Shown here: positions 25,456-36,967 of the stretch, one piece after another | Layout: every line of letters begins with the position of its first letter | How positions within the stretch are numbered: the first letter of the stretch is position 1 | Assembly (NCBI RefSeq): GCF_014208035.1 | Contig: NZ_JACHMK010000001.1 | Location: 806,001 to 870,000 of the forward strand | Direction: 5' to 3' | Length of the DNA stretch: 64,000 nucleotides | Source of the DNA: Schaalia hyovaginalis | GTDB lineage: Bacteria; Actinomycetota; Actinomycetes; Actinomycetales; Actinomycetaceae | Program-made: the position numbers and the translations under genes | Notes under the pieces: model-generated | What the model was told of the DNA's origin: nothing | What the model saw: the letters and a program-made list of their open reading frames with translations, nothing else | The model's database searches: none

Positions 25456-25551
25456 ACACATTCGGCCGTGCCCGCGGGCGCGGCCCCAATCCGCGGGCGG
25501 TCGGCGCTGCGAGAGCGGCGCCGACCCTTCGTGCGTGAGGATGGGACCGAC

Positions 25552-27228
25552 ATGAATGAGAGCCCTGCACCCAGTCCCCAGCCCGGCCCGGCCCCTTCCA
25601 CGAGGACGACCACGTACGTCGCTCCGCGTCGAACGATCCGCCTGACCATGCCCGACGGCTGGGCGCACGCGGTCCTTGCGGGCGTGGAAGCGGTGTTCAT
25701 CGCCTGGGCGCTGCTCGCCTGCGGGGCGGTCGGCGCATACGCGACCGTCGCATCGAATCCCTGGATGGGGAAAGCGAGCTGGGAGTCGGCGTTCCGCCTG
25801 GGCTCCGACCTCTTGGGATTCTCCCTCGGCGCACCGCTCAATGCCGCAGGGGTCGCTTACCGCGCCGTGCCGACCCTGTTCCTCATCATCATCATCGTCA
25901 TCCTCCGCCTCCTCCTGCGCTCCGGGCGCGGTTTCCCGGCCTCAGCGCTGTGGTTCGCGGTACCCGCTTTTTCGACCGTCGCCTTCCTCATCGTCGGGGG
26001 AGGCTCGTACACGCACTGGTGGCAGGCGTATCCCGGCGCCCTCGGCGTGCCCCTCATCGCCTCGGCCTGGGCCTACGCGGATGCGAAGGGCGGGTGGAAG
26101 ACCCTTGCGGGCGGGCGCGACTGGCTGCACGAGGGCCTTCGCCAAGGATTCATCCTCATCCTCGTCACCGTCCTGCTCTCCGGCGCTGCCCTCACCTGGA
26201 CGCTGATGGCGCACGCCGAGGAGATGAAGGCGATCCACGCCCTTCTCCTCACGGGCTCTCGGTCGGCGGACGCCCTGATCGTTGCCGTTCAAGCGCTGTA
26301 CGCCCCGACATGGATCGCCTGGGCGCTGGCATGGCTTACCGGTCCGGGAGTGTGGATCGGAATCGATGCGCTCCACTCGCCGGCAGCGACCTCCTCGGAG
26401 CCGATTCCCGGGATCCCGGTTCTCGGCGCCGTTCCGACTTCGACTCCCGGGATGATCGTGGTCCTCATCCCGATCCTGGTCGCCGCACTGAGCGGCGCCG
26501 TCCTCGGCCGGGTCCGCAAACGCCGGGGACTCGCGGACCAAGTGCGCACCGGGGGAGTGGCCGTCTCCCTGTTCGCCCTGGTCCTCGTCGTGTGGCTCCC
26601 GACCTCGGTCCTGCACCTGGGCATCGAGCGCATGAGCAGACTCGGACCGGACCTCCTCCCCCTCTTCTTCGCCGTCCTCTTCGAGATCGGCGCGGTGTTC
26701 CTCCTCGCAGAGGTGTGCGTGCATCCGCGCTTCATCGAGTTCCTGCGCCTCCAATGGCGGATCTCCCGGCTCGGACCCGGACAGACGGCCCGCGATCTCG
26801 CCCCCGTCACGCCGCGCTCCTCCGCCCTCGACGATGGTGCGCGTGGGGACGAGGGCGATCGCGCAGATGCCGACGAAACCGAGAAGGAGGACGATCTCGC
26901 CGAAGAAGCACGTTCCTCACAGGCCCTTGACCCCCTTCCCGCAGCCGACGGCGACCATGAGGCATGCGGCGGAGCCCCTGCCGAGCAAGCCGGGGCCGAC
27001 CGCGTCCGTGCCGACGCGACCGGCGCCGAAGCGCAGGCCCCCAGGGCGAAGGCCCCGGTGCCGCCGATCCCCGTGCCTCTCGAGGAGGTCCTCGGTGAGG
27101 CGACGAGACGGATCCCGGCCGTGAAATCGCCCGCACTCCAAGCCGCAGAAGGACGGGGCGCTTCGACTGCGGGCGCGCCCGAGGAAGACGACGAGGCTGA
27201 GACGAGGATGCGACATGACGGTGAATGA
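25552..27228 (+). CDS. DUF6350-type polytopic membrane protein
   Basis: A 558-residue integral membrane protein of the actinobacterial family that sits beside purN/purH. It has a short Pro-rich N-terminal tail, about nine hydrophobic segments between residues 40 and 405, and a long acidic, low-complexity cytoplasmic tail (about 415-558) rich in Asp, Glu and Ala. The segment GGGSYTHWWQAYPGALGVPL near residue 144 is typical. ATG 25552 is chosen because the sequence before it is unlikely to be coding. Its tail overlaps purN by 14 bases. Function is unknown; the purine context is conserved but unexplained. Confidence 0.8.
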   Translation: MNESPAPSPQPGPAPSTRTTTYVAPRRTIRLTMPDGWAHAVLAGVEAVFIAWALLACGAVGAYATVASNPWMGKASWESAFRLGSDLLGFSLGAPLNAAGVAYRAVPTLFLIIIIVILRLLLRSGRGFPASALWFAVPAFSTVAFLIVGGGSYTHWWQAYPGALGVPLIASAWAYADAKGGWKTLAGGRDWLHEGLRQGFILILVTVLLSGAALTWTLMAHAEEMKAIHALLLTGSRSADALIVAVQALYAPTWIAWALAWLTGPGVWIGIDALHSPAATSSEPIPGIPVLGAVPTSTPGMIVVLIPILVAALSGAVLGRVRKRRGLADQVRTGGVAVSLFALVLVVWLPTSVLHLGIERMSRLGPDLLPLFFAVLFEIGAVFLLAEVCVHPRFIEFLRLQWRISRLGPGQTARDLAPVTPRSSALDDGARGDEGDRADADETEKEDDLAEEARSSQALDPLPAADGDHEACGGAPAEQAGADRVRADATGAEAQAPRAKAPVPPIPVPLEEVLGEATRRIPAVKSPALQAAEGRGASTAGAPEEDDEAETRMRHDGE

Positions 27229-27862
27229 ATCCGAGAGCGTCCATGCGCCGATTCCCGATGCCGGCATCGCGGTCCTCGTCTCCGGCGAGGGCTCGAACAT
27301 GCGCGCCCTGGTCGCCGCAGCCGAAGAACCGGCATGGGGAGGCGGGATCGCCTGCGTCCTCGCAGACAGGCGATGCGCGGCGATCGATTGGGCCGACGCC
27401 CACCGAATCCCGACGCGCGTGCTGAAGCTCAAGGACCACCCGGACCGGAGGGCCTGGGACCTGGCGCTCGTCGGGGCCCTGGACGGATTCGAGCCGGACC
27501 TCGTTGTGAGCGCCGGCTTCCTCAAGCTCCTCGGCCCCGCCGTGCTCACCCGCTACGAGGGGCGGATCCTCAACACGCACAACTCGCTCCTCCCCGCATT
27601 CCCGGGAGTCCGCGGCCCCGCCGACGCCCTCGAATCCGGGGTCAAGATCGCGGGCGCCACCCTCTTCTTCGTCGATGCGGGGACCGATACCGGCCCGATC
27701 ATCGCCCAGACCGCCGTCCCGGTGGAGGACGACGACACCCCGGAGAGCCTCCTCGAACGCATCAAGAGCGCCGAACGCGTCCAGCTCGTCGAATCAATCG
27801 GCTGCCTCATCCGTGAAGGCTGGACGATCCGGGGGCGCCGCGTCCGATTCGGACAGCGCTGA
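27215..27862 (+). CDS. purN: Phosphoribosylglycinamide formyltransferase 1
   Basis: A 215-residue GAR transformylase that transfers a formyl group from 10-formyl-THF to glycinamide ribonucleotide in de novo purine synthesis. Motifs are [14 protein letters not shown] at the N terminus (phosphate loop, normally SGxGSN) and [14 protein letters not shown] near residue 92. The third is [20 protein letters not shown] near residue 113, which holds the catalytic Asn and His. [13 protein letters not shown] segment near residue 151 contains the catalytic Asp. It overlaps the preceding gene and is followed by purH after 166 bases. Confidence 0.95.
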   Translation: MTVNESESVHAPIPDAGIAVLVSGEGSNMRALVAAAEEPAWGGGIACVLADRRCAAIDWADAHRIPTRVLKLKDHPDRRAWDLALVGALDGFEPDLVVSAGFLKLLGPAVLTRYEGRILNTHNSLLPAFPGVRGPADALESGVKIAGATLFFVDAGTDTGPIIAQTAVPVEDDDTPESLLERIKSAERVQLVESIGCLIREGWTIRGRRVRFGQR

Positions 27863-28028
27863 CCGGAGCGCATCGCGGAGCGCCTACCGCCCTGGGCGTA
27901 AAGAGCGCTACGATCAAGGCGGCCGCGACTGGCGAGGGTGGGACACCACCGGGGAGCGGCCGCACGATCCCATGAGGCGTCGCCCGCCTGGGCGCCGGGA
28001 CATGAAGACACCGACATCGGAGGAAAAC

Positions 28029-29894
28029 ATGTCCGTACGCCTGGACAATCTCGAATCCATCGATCGGCGCCCCCTCAAGCGCGCCCTGATCTCCGTCTAC
28101 GACAAGACCGGCCTGATGCCCCTCGCCGAAGCCCTCGCGGCCGCGGGCATCGAGATCGTCTCGACCGGTTCGACCGCCTCGCGCATCGCCGAGGCCGGGA
28201 TCCCGGTCACCCCCGTTGAAGCCGTCACCGGCTTCCCCGAGTGCCTCGAAGGGCGAGTGAAGACCCTCCACCCGCGCATCCACGCGGGCATCCTCGCCGA
28301 CCAGCGCAAGGCCGGTCACCGCGATCAGCTCGTCGAGCTCGGCGTGGCCGCCTTCGATCTGGTGATCTGCAACCTCTACCCCTTCTCCGCGACCGTCGCC
28401 TCGGGAGCCTCCTTCGACGAGTGCGTCGAGCAGATCGACATCGGCGGCCCCTCGATGGTGCGCGCCGCCGCGAAGAACCACCCCTCGGTCGCAGTCGTCA
28501 CCTCGCCCGATCGCTACGCGGATGTCATCGCCGCAGCCGAGTCCGGGCGGGGATTCACCCTCGAGGAGCGCCGCGGGCTCGCCGCTGAGGCATTCGTCCA
28601 CACGGCCCTCTACGATCTCGCGATCTCGGGCTGGTTCGCCGGGGAACTCGAGCGCGAGGACCTCGCCGACGAGCTCGACCTCGCCTGCGAAGAACGGCTC
28701 GACGCGGCCGACGCCGCCTTCCTCGCGGCCTTCGGCGGCGACGAGGACACGAGCGGGACCGGGGGGGAAACGGCCGAAGAGGCGAGCGATGAGGCCTTCC
28801 CGGTCGTCGTCGCCGAGTCCTTCGAGCGCGTCCGGGCCCTCCGCTACGGTGAGAACCCGCACCAGAACGCGGCCGTCTACCGCCTCCTCGACCCCGAGCT
28901 CCTCTTCTGCGAAGAGGGCGACGAGGCCGATGAGGATGCGCCCCTGCCGGGCATCGCGAACGCCCGCCAGCTCCACGGCAAGGCGATGAGCTACAACAAC
29001 TACACCGACGGGGATGCGGCGATCCGCGCAGCCTACGACCACGAGCGCCCCTGCGTCGCGATCATCAAGCACGCGAACCCCTGCGGCATCGCCGTCGCCG
29101 ACGACATCGCCGAGGCCCACCGCAAGGCCCACGCCTGCGATCCCGTCTCCGCCTTCGGCGGCGTCATCGCGACCAACCGGCCCGTCACGGTCGAACTCGC
29201 CGAACAGATCGTCCCGATCTTCACCGAAGTCGTCCTCGCCCCCGCCTACGAGGACGGGGCCCTCGAGGTCCTCGCGGCGAAGAAGAACCTCAGGGTCCTC
29301 GAAGTGCTCCCGCCCGAGCGCGGCCAGGCCGAGTTCAAGCAGATCTCGGGCGGCCTGCTCGTTCAGGAGCGCGACGACGTCGACGCCCCCGGCGACGACC
29401 CGGCCAACTGGGCCCTCGTGGCCGGCGAGCCCGCCGATGCGAAGACCCTCGCCGACCTCGAGTTCGCATGGAGGACGGTCCGAGCGGTCCGCTCGAACGC
29501 GATCCTCCTCGTCAAGGACGAGGCCTCGGTCGGCGTCGGAATGGGGCAGGTCAACCGGGTCGATTCGTGCAGGCTCGCCGTGGAGAGGGCGAACACCCTC
29601 GGCGGCCGTGCCACCGGCGACGCCGCGAAGGACGCGGGAGCCGACATCCAGTCGGCCGGTGGCGCCCGCGCAGACGACATCATCGCCGACGCCCCGGAGC
29701 AGCGCTCGATCGGCGCAGTCGCCGCATCCGACGCCTTCTTCCCCTTCGCCGACGGCCTCCAGGTCCTCATCGACGCCGGCGTGAAGGCCGTCGTCCAGCC
29801 CGGCGGCTCGATCCGCGACGAGGAATCGATCGAGGCGGCCAAGGCCGCGGGCATCACGATGTACCTCACGGGCACCCGCCACTTCGCGCACTGA
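28029..29894 (+). CDS. purH: Bifunctional AICAR formyltransferase/IMP cyclohydrolase
   Basis: A 621-residue PurH that catalyses the last two steps of IMP synthesis. The N-terminal MGS-like cyclohydrolase domain has [18 protein letters not shown] and [15 protein letters not shown]. The C-terminal transformylase domain has [24 protein letters not shown] and [18 protein letters not shown] 28029 is preceded by GGAGGAAAAC. At 621 residues it is about 90 longer than usual PurH. Extra low-complexity, acidic or Ala/Gly-rich inserts lie around residues 235-255, 295-310 and 535-560, a pattern seen in some actinobacteria. Confidence 0.95.
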   Translation: MSVRLDNLESIDRRPLKRALISVYDKTGLMPLAEALAAAGIEIVSTGSTASRIAEAGIPVTPVEAVTGFPECLEGRVKTLHPRIHAGILADQRKAGHRDQLVELGVAAFDLVICNLYPFSATVASGASFDECVEQIDIGGPSMVRAAAKNHPSVAVVTSPDRYADVIAAAESGRGFTLEERRGLAAEAFVHTALYDLAISGWFAGELEREDLADELDLACEERLDAADAAFLAAFGGDEDTSGTGGETAEEASDEAFPVVVAESFERVRALRYGENPHQNAAVYRLLDPELLFCEEGDEADEDAPLPGIANARQLHGKAMSYNNYTDGDAAIRAAYDHERPCVAIIKHANPCGIAVADDIAEAHRKAHACDPVSAFGGVIATNRPVTVELAEQIVPIFTEVVLAPAYEDGALEVLAAKKNLRVLEVLPPERGQAEFKQISGGLLVQERDDVDAPGDDPANWALVAGEPADAKTLADLEFAWRTVRAVRSNAILLVKDEASVGVGMGQVNRVDSCRLAVERANTLGGRATGDAAKDAGADIQSAGGARADDIIADAPEQRSIGAVAASDAFFPFADGLQVLIDAGVKAVVQPGGSIRDEESIEAAKAAGITMYLTGTRHFAH

Positions 29895-29977
29895 TCCGCC
29901 CTCGCGGCCGGCGCGCGAATGAACGATCATGGGTCTTCGTGAAGGCGCCCCCTTCGCGAAGAAAGGACAGTTCCCAC

Positions 29978-31954
29978 ATGCGAGACCCCCTCGCGCGCGC
30001 GGCCGCGGATGCGGGCATCGCGCTGCCCCCGCTCGGTCCCGCCCCGCGGCATTGGATCGCCCCGTGGAAGACCCTGCGGGGGCCCGCCTGGCCGCTTCCC
30101 AGCGTCGCTCCGCGATTCGCCCGCGAACTCCTGCGCAGGCGCGTACCCGCCCTCCTGCTGGGGGTCGCGGCGACCACCCTGGGCACAGTCGCCTCCGCCC
30201 TCGTCCCCTGGGCGATGGGCCGCGCCCTCGACACCGCCCTGACGACGGGCGTGTCCGCCGACCTGGCGATCGCCGGGGGAGTGTTCCTGCTCGTCGTCGT
30301 CCTCGTCGCAGCGGGGGACGCCCTCACGCAGATGACGGAGATCACCACGTGGATGGGGTCGTCCGTCGGCTCGGCCAGGACGATCGTCTCCCACGCATCC
30401 ATGCACCCGCGCGCCGTCAAGCGCGACTCGACGGCGGGCGACGTCGTCACCGCGACGGATTCCGACGCCTCCGCATTGGGCAGGGCGACGTCCCTCATCC
30501 CCGAATTCGCGGCCTCGGCTGCGGCGACCGTCCTCGTCGCGGTCCTCATGCTGAGAACATCTCTCTCGCTCGGGCTCATCGTCCTCATCGGGATGCCGAT
30601 CCTCGTCATCGGGCTCATGGCGCTCGGAGGGCCCCTCGAAGCCCGCCAGTCGGCGATGCGCGACGAGCAGGGGGAGCTGACGACGATCTCCACCGACGCC
30701 GTGCAGGGGCTGCGCATCCTGCGCGGGATCGGAGGGGAGGACTCGTATTCGAGCGCCTACCGGGCCCAATCGCAACGGGCGCGGGCCGCCGCGGTCAAGG
30801 TCGCCCCGACTGCCGCCCTTTTGGCGGCGACCCGCTCCGCAGTGCCCATGCTGTTCTCCGTCCTCGTCGTCGCCCAGGGGGCGATGCTCGTTTTCGACGG
30901 AGCGATGAGCGTCGGCCAGCTCCTCGCCTTCTACGGGTACATGACCTTCCTGCGCCATCCCCTGTGGATCCTCTCCGACTCGGTGGAGCACCTGACGCGC
31001 GCCTGGGTCGCGGTGAAGCGCGCTTCGACGATCCTCGCGATCCGCCCGATGACCCGCGACGAGGCCGGTTCCTCCGCCTCACCGCAGCGCGAAGACCATC
31101 CCTGGCTCGACTCCGATCCGATCGACTGGGCGAGTGCGGCGCTGGAGGACCCCCGAAGCGGGGTCGTCCTGCGCCCGGGGCTCACGACCGCGCTGCTCGC
31201 CCCGAGCGTGCAGATCGCCCGCGATGTCGCGCGCCGTCTCGCCCGCGTCAGCGATGACGAATCCTCCGCGATCCTGTCCGGCCCCGGGTTCCGCGTCCCT
31301 CTTGCGAGCCTGCCCGTGGACGAGGTGCGCAGACGCATCCTGCTCAGCGAGGAGACCCCGCAACTGTTCGCGGGCTCATTGCGCGAGAACCTCCTCGGAG
31401 CCGACGCGCCCCCGCCCGCCCGCCGCCCGCTGTCGGACACCATCTACCGGGAGGTCATCGCATCCGCTCCCGCGGGTGAAGAGGTCCTCCTGTCCGTGAG
31501 CCACGACCCCTCAGACGACGACCCCGCCCTTCTGGATGCGCTCACGGTTGCGGCGGCGTCCGATGTCCTCGCCTCCCTGCCCGGCGGGATGGACGGGCTG
31601 CTCGCGGAATCGGGGCGCAACGTGTCGGGCGGACAGCGTCAGCGCATCGCCCTCGCACGAGTGCTCGTGCACGACCCCGACATCGCCCTCCTCATCGAAC
31701 CCACCTCGGCGCTCGACTCCCACACCGAGGCCATCATCGGGGAGCGCCTGGCGGAGGCGCGCGACAAGCGCACGACCCTCCTCATCACGGAATCGCCCCT
31801 GCTCCTCGAGCATGCGGACCGCATCATCATCCTCGACTCCGACGGCTGCGCCATCGCCTCGGGGAGCTCCGACGACCTCAGGGTCGTAGCGGAGGACGGC
31901 GCCCCCGGCGTCGCCCATGCGCTGGCGCTGCTGCGCAGACAGGAGGAGCGATGA
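29978..31954 (+). CDS. ABC exporter half with degenerate ATP site (no Walker A)
   Basis: A 658-residue membrane/ATPase fusion of the ABC exporter type, with about six membrane segments in the first 340 residues and a C-terminal ATPase domain. The ATPase domain keeps the signature VSGGQRQRIALARVL near residue 549. Where the Walker A loop should be (about residue 402) it reads LTTALLAPSVQIARD, with no GxxGxGKS. Walker B reads ALLIEPTSALD, with Ile in place of the usual Asp before the Glu. It overlaps the next ABC half by four bases (ATGA), so the two form a heterodimer. Its substrate is unknown. Confidence 0.85.
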   Translation: MRDPLARAAADAGIALPPLGPAPRHWIAPWKTLRGPAWPLPSVAPRFARELLRRRVPALLLGVAATTLGTVASALVPWAMGRALDTALTTGVSADLAIAGGVFLLVVVLVAAGDALTQMTEITTWMGSSVGSARTIVSHASMHPRAVKRDSTAGDVVTATDSDASALGRATSLIPEFAASAAATVLVAVLMLRTSLSLGLIVLIGMPILVIGLMALGGPLEARQSAMRDEQGELTTISTDAVQGLRILRGIGGEDSYSSAYRAQSQRARAAAVKVAPTAALLAATRSAVPMLFSVLVVAQGAMLVFDGAMSVGQLLAFYGYMTFLRHPLWILSDSVEHLTRAWVAVKRASTILAIRPMTRDEAGSSASPQREDHPWLDSDPIDWASAALEDPRSGVVLRPGLTTALLAPSVQIARDVARRLARVSDDESSAILSGPGFRVPLASLPVDEVRRRILLSEETPQLFAGSLRENLLGADAPPPARRPLSDTIYREVIASAPAGEEVLLSVSHDPSDDDPALLDALTVAAASDVLASLPGGMDGLLAESGRNVSGGQRQRIALARVLVHDPDIALLIEPTSALDSHTEAIIGERLAEARDKRTTLLITESPLLLEHADRIIILDSDGCAIASGSSDDLRVVAEDGAPGVAHALALLRRQEER

Positions 31955-33684
31955 GACTCCCCCTCGCCTCGCCCGCCCTCACCGGGAAGCGCCTCCTCGC
32001 CCTCGTCCGCTCCTACGCCGCACCGATGACGGCGATCGTCGGGCTGCAGCTGCTCGCCGCGCTCAGCGCCGTTAGCCTGCCGTGGATCGTCGGGGACATC
32101 GTCGACGCCATCGGCGCGGGGACGACGCGCCAGTGGGTGCTCGGGCGCATCGGCATAGCCCTCGTCCTCGTCGCGCTCAACTTCATCCTCGTGTGGCTCT
32201 CCGACTACAAGTCGCGCACCCTGGGGGAGCGGCTCTTCGCGATCCTGCGGGAGGACCTCGTCGACGCAGTCGTCCACCTGCCCCTGTCGACGGTCGAGTC
32301 CGCGGGCAGCGGCGACCTCATCGGGAGGACGACTCACGACATCGACCGAGTGCAGATGATGATCCGCAGGGGGCTGTCCGCGATCCTCGTCCTCGTGACG
32401 ACGGTGCTCGTCACGCTCGTCGCAGCCGCCATCGTCTCGCCGCGCCTGGTGTGGGTGCTCATCGCGGAGATCCCCCTCGTCGTGCTCGTCGCGAAGTGGT
32501 ACGTGCCGCGCACCATCCCCTCCTATCAGGCGTCCTCCGCCGTCGTCGCCGAGTTCTCCGGCGTCGCCTCGGAGACGGTCGCTCAGGCGGAAACGGTGGA
32601 CGCCCTGCGCCTGGGGCCGACGCGGTGGGCCAAGTACGACTCCCTCCTCGCCCAGATGTGGCGCCTGGAGCGCTACGGCGCGTGGATGCGGGTCTTCCTG
32701 TTCGTCGGGATGGTCATCGTGACCCTCAGCCCGATCGCCCTCCTCATCGCATTGGGCGCCGTGGGCGTCCCCGCGGGCTGGGTGAGCGCTGGCGCCGTCA
32801 CCACGATGGTCATGTACTGCTACCAGTTGCGCGTCCCTTTGTGGGAGGCGACCTTCTGGAGCGATGAACTCCAATTCGCCTACACCTCCCTGCAGCGAAT
32901 CTTCGGCGTCGACCTCGTCGAGGCGGATCGCAGGGCGAGGGAGGGGGCGACGGGCGGCGGAGCCATCGTCGTCGACTCGGTGGGCTACGCCTACCGGGAG
33001 GGCGCGCCCGTCCTCCACGACGTGTCGCTGACTCTGCGCGAGGGCGAGACCCTCGCGATCGTGGGGCCGTCGGGTGCGGGCAAGTCGACTCTCGGACGCA
33101 TGATCGCGGGCATCCACCCGCCCTCGTCGGGCACGGTGCGGGCGGGCGGCGTCGACCTCGTCGATCTTCCCGAGAAGGAGCTGCGCCGCACGGTCGTCCT
33201 CGTCACCCAGGAGCATCACGTCTTCGTCGGATCGATCGCGCAGAACCTGCGCCTGGCGGCGGCCGACGCGGATGACGATGCCCTGTGGGAGGCCCTGCGC
33301 GCGGTCGGCGCCGCCGATTGGGTGGCGAACGAGGGCGGCCTCGAGATGCGCGTCGGAGCAGGGGGCGTCCAATTGCCGCCCGCCCGCGCCCAGCAGATCG
33401 CGCTGGCGCGAATCATCCTCATGAACCCCTCGACTCTGGTCCTCGACGAGGCGACATCCCTGCTGGACTCCTCATCGGCGCGCAGCGTCGAGCAGTCCCT
33501 GGCTCGGGTCCTGCAGGGGAGGACCGTCGTCGCCATCGCCCACCGGCTCCACACGGCGCACGAGGCGGATCGGGTGGCCGTCATGGTCGATGGGCGGATC
33601 GCAGAACTGGGGACCCACGACGAGCTGCTCGCCCTCGGGGGCGAGTACGCGCGCCTGTGGAAGGCGTGGCGCGGCGGCGACTGA
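31951..33684 (+). CDS. ABC exporter half with intact Walker A/B and degenerate signature
   Basis: A 577-residue ABC exporter half: membrane domain over about residues 15-310 and ATPase domain over about 330-577. Walker A GPSGAGKSTLG (about 372), the Q-loop segment VLVTQEHHVF and LVLDEATSLLDSSS (about 496) are intact. The signature that normally reads LSGGQ is LPPARAQQIALARI here (about 474). It is therefore complementary to the upstream half: Walker A of this protein pairs with the intact signature of its partner to give one working ATP site per heterodimer. The start overlaps the preceding stop. Confidence 0.88.
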   Translation: MRLPLASPALTGKRLLALVRSYAAPMTAIVGLQLLAALSAVSLPWIVGDIVDAIGAGTTRQWVLGRIGIALVLVALNFILVWLSDYKSRTLGERLFAILREDLVDAVVHLPLSTVESAGSGDLIGRTTHDIDRVQMMIRRGLSAILVLVTTVLVTLVAAAIVSPRLVWVLIAEIPLVVLVAKWYVPRTIPSYQASSAVVAEFSGVASETVAQAETVDALRLGPTRWAKYDSLLAQMWRLERYGAWMRVFLFVGMVIVTLSPIALLIALGAVGVPAGWVSAGAVTTMVMYCYQLRVPLWEATFWSDELQFAYTSLQRIFGVDLVEADRRAREGATGGGAIVVDSVGYAYREGAPVLHDVSLTLREGETLAIVGPSGAGKSTLGRMIAGIHPPSSGTVRAGGVDLVDLPEKELRRTVVLVTQEHHVFVGSIAQNLRLAAADADDDALWEALRAVGAADWVANEGGLEMRVGAGGVQLPPARAQQIALARIILMNPSTLVLDEATSLLDSSSARSVEQSLARVLQGRTVVAIAHRLHTAHEADRVAVMVDGRIAELGTHDELLALGGEYARLWKAWRGGD

Positions 33685-33711
33685 GGGCGACCCGGGGCGC
33701 CGACGGGGGAG

Positions 33712-35088
33712 TCACAGCCCCGCGTCGGGGTGCTCGGGGAAGACCGGGAGCACGCCCGGGATGTGGCTGTGCGCCGTGAGGGGATTCGTGGGGATCTCGT
33801 AGGCCCGATCGAGGAAGGGGCGGATCCGTTCGGCGAGGTCGTCGGGCCGCCCGTCGGAGACGAAGACGACGCGCGGGTGGAGCTTCGCGGACTCGACGAG
33901 GTCGAGGATCGGCCGCGAATCCTCCCACTCCGACTCGACCCAGTACACCGTCCAATCCGGGCCGAGCGCCCCGGTCGCCGAGACGACGAGACGGCGAACG
34001 CGGCAGCCGGGGGGCAGGGCGGTCACCACGTCCTCATCGAGGTCGATCATGAGATCGGGCCCCGATACGGCGGTGAGGCTCCCCTCGGGGATCTCGCGCG
34101 GATCTTCGGCCTTCGCGAGGCGCTTGGACGCGGAGATGTCCGGGCGCTCGGGCGGGTCGGCGAGCCGGAGCATCCAGTCCACGAACCGCCAGGTCATGAG
34201 CTCGGGGCGGACATCGAGCACCTCGGGCGCCACGGCGCGGAAACGGCAGACCGCGAGGAACCATTGGAGGGGATCGACCGGCCCGAGGAGGAGGCCCTCG
34301 CGCAGGTAGAGGGCCCGCTGCATGATCGCATCGCGCACGGGATCCTTCGTGACCTTGCGGGCCTTGCGCAGGCGGCGATGGAAGCGCTTCTGCGCCGAGG
34401 CGTAGTCGTCGCCGTTCGTCCACTGGTCGCCCGGCCAATTGTGCAGGCGCACGACCTCCTCCCTCAGGGAGAATCGCTCGCCCGTGTGCCCCCGGCGGTC
34501 GAGGATCCCGTCCCACTGCTCGACCAGTGAGAGCGCCCGGGCGAACTCCTCGGGGATCGGCAGTTCGAGGATGATCCCGGGGGCGAGGGCGGCGACCTCG
34601 GCCATCCAGTCGCGCAGCTGGACGCGGGTCACCGGTCGGCCCTCGACGCTCTTCCACCTCGGGTCGCCCGCCCGCGCCGCGAAGGCCCGTTCCCATTCGT
34701 CGAGGGCGGCGGCGAGATCCCCGAGGGGGCGATCGGGGGTGCGCGACTGGGGGATCGTCGGGTCCTCGGCGTCGTAAAGCGCTTCGAGATGGGCGATCGC
34801 CTTCAACATGAGGGAGCTCTCGGGCAGGACGAGGCGCTTCTTCGACGCGAGCTGCACCGGGTTGAGGAACTGCGTGAGCAACCAGGCTGCATCGGGTGAA
34901 TGCGCCAGGTCGGCGGCCCTCTTCGTCGCCGCGCGCACGCCCTCGTTGATCGCCGCGATCGTCGGCAGGGACGCGAGCTCGGGCTTCGTGAGCTTACGGC
35001 CGTCGGGGAAGCGCTTCTTCGCGCCGTGCATCCCGAGCTCGAGCAGGAATGCGGGCGCGGAGCGTGAGGGGCGTTCCTTCGGGGCCAT
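33712..35088 (-). CDS. Uncharacterised protein
   Basis: About 458 residues, mostly soluble by appearance. I do not recognise a family. Visible are SAPAFLLELGMHGAKKRFPDG near the N terminus, WERAFAARAGDPRW near residue 145, many charged helices, and a C-terminal half with VRRLVVSATGALGPDWTVYW followed by RVVFVSDGRPDDLAERIRPF. The last part resembles a Rossmann-like or helicase-tail fold but lacks a motif that would name it. The start could be ATG 35088 or ATG 35106. It is divergent from guaA and its stop converges on the ABC genes. Confidence 0.7.
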   Translation of the reverse strand: MAPKERPSRSAPAFLLELGMHGAKKRFPDGRKLTKPELASLPTIAAINEGVRAATKRAADLAHSPDAAWLLTQFLNPVQLASKKRLVLPESSLMLKAIAHLEALYDAEDPTIPQSRTPDRPLGDLAAALDEWERAFAARAGDPRWKSVEGRPVTRVQLRDWMAEVAALAPGIILELPIPEEFARALSLVEQWDGILDRRGHTGERFSLREEVVRLHNWPGDQWTNGDDYASAQKRFHRRLRKARKVTKDPVRDAIMQRALYLREGLLLGPVDPLQWFLAVCRFRAVAPEVLDVRPELMTWRFVDWMLRLADPPERPDISASKRLAKAEDPREIPEGSLTAVSGPDLMIDLDEDVVTALPPGCRVRRLVVSATGALGPDWTVYWVESEWEDSRPILDLVESAKLHPRVVFVSDGRPDDLAERIRPFLDRAYEIPTNPLTAHSHIPGVLPVFPEHPDAGL

Positions 35089-35173
35089 GCGCCCATTGTC
35101 CCTCATCGCGAGGGCGCGCACGCGGTCAGCAGGGTTCAGCGGGGTCCAGTAGGTTCGCACCCCCGCGCGCGGG

Positions 35174-35179
35174 TACGAT
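35174..35179 (+). promoter_or_regulatory. guaA -10 element, leaderless transcript likely
   Basis: TACGAT ends seven bases before the GTG start and there is no ribosome binding site, so transcription probably starts at or beside the start codon. Confidence 0.5.
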
Positions 35180-35185
35180 TGAGCC

Positions 35186-36757
<1,572 letters not shown>

Positions 36758-36817
36758 GTTTTTGAAACTCCGAACCCGTTGCGGCACAACGATTTTGCGG
36801 TTTTATATCTCTCTTTT

Positions 36818-36834
36818 GATAACGATTTGATAAC
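36818..36834 (+). repeat. Left-end arm-type repeat
   Basis: GATAACGATTTGATAAC recurs at 44638-44654 with one mismatch, near the opposite end of the element. These are candidate arm-type integrase or excisionase binding sites. Confidence 0.5.
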
Positions 36835-36925
36835 GCTCCCCATAGGCCGTATCATTCTGTATCCCCAGTGGATTGCGGGTAAAGAATGTTCTTTTGCGGC
36901 TTATAAGTGAGGACAACCATATTAG

Positions 36926-36962
36926 AAAGCCCTTACCGATGGCAACGTCGGTAAGGGCTTTT
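36926..36962 (-). terminator. Terminator of the element's regulator gene
   Basis: A perfect 14-bp stem (AAAGCCCTTACCGA and complement) with an 8-base loop and flanking T and A runs lies directly after the stop of the minus-strand regulator. It can act in both directions and may shield the element from guaA readthrough. Confidence 0.8.
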
Positions 36963-36967
36963 GCTGT

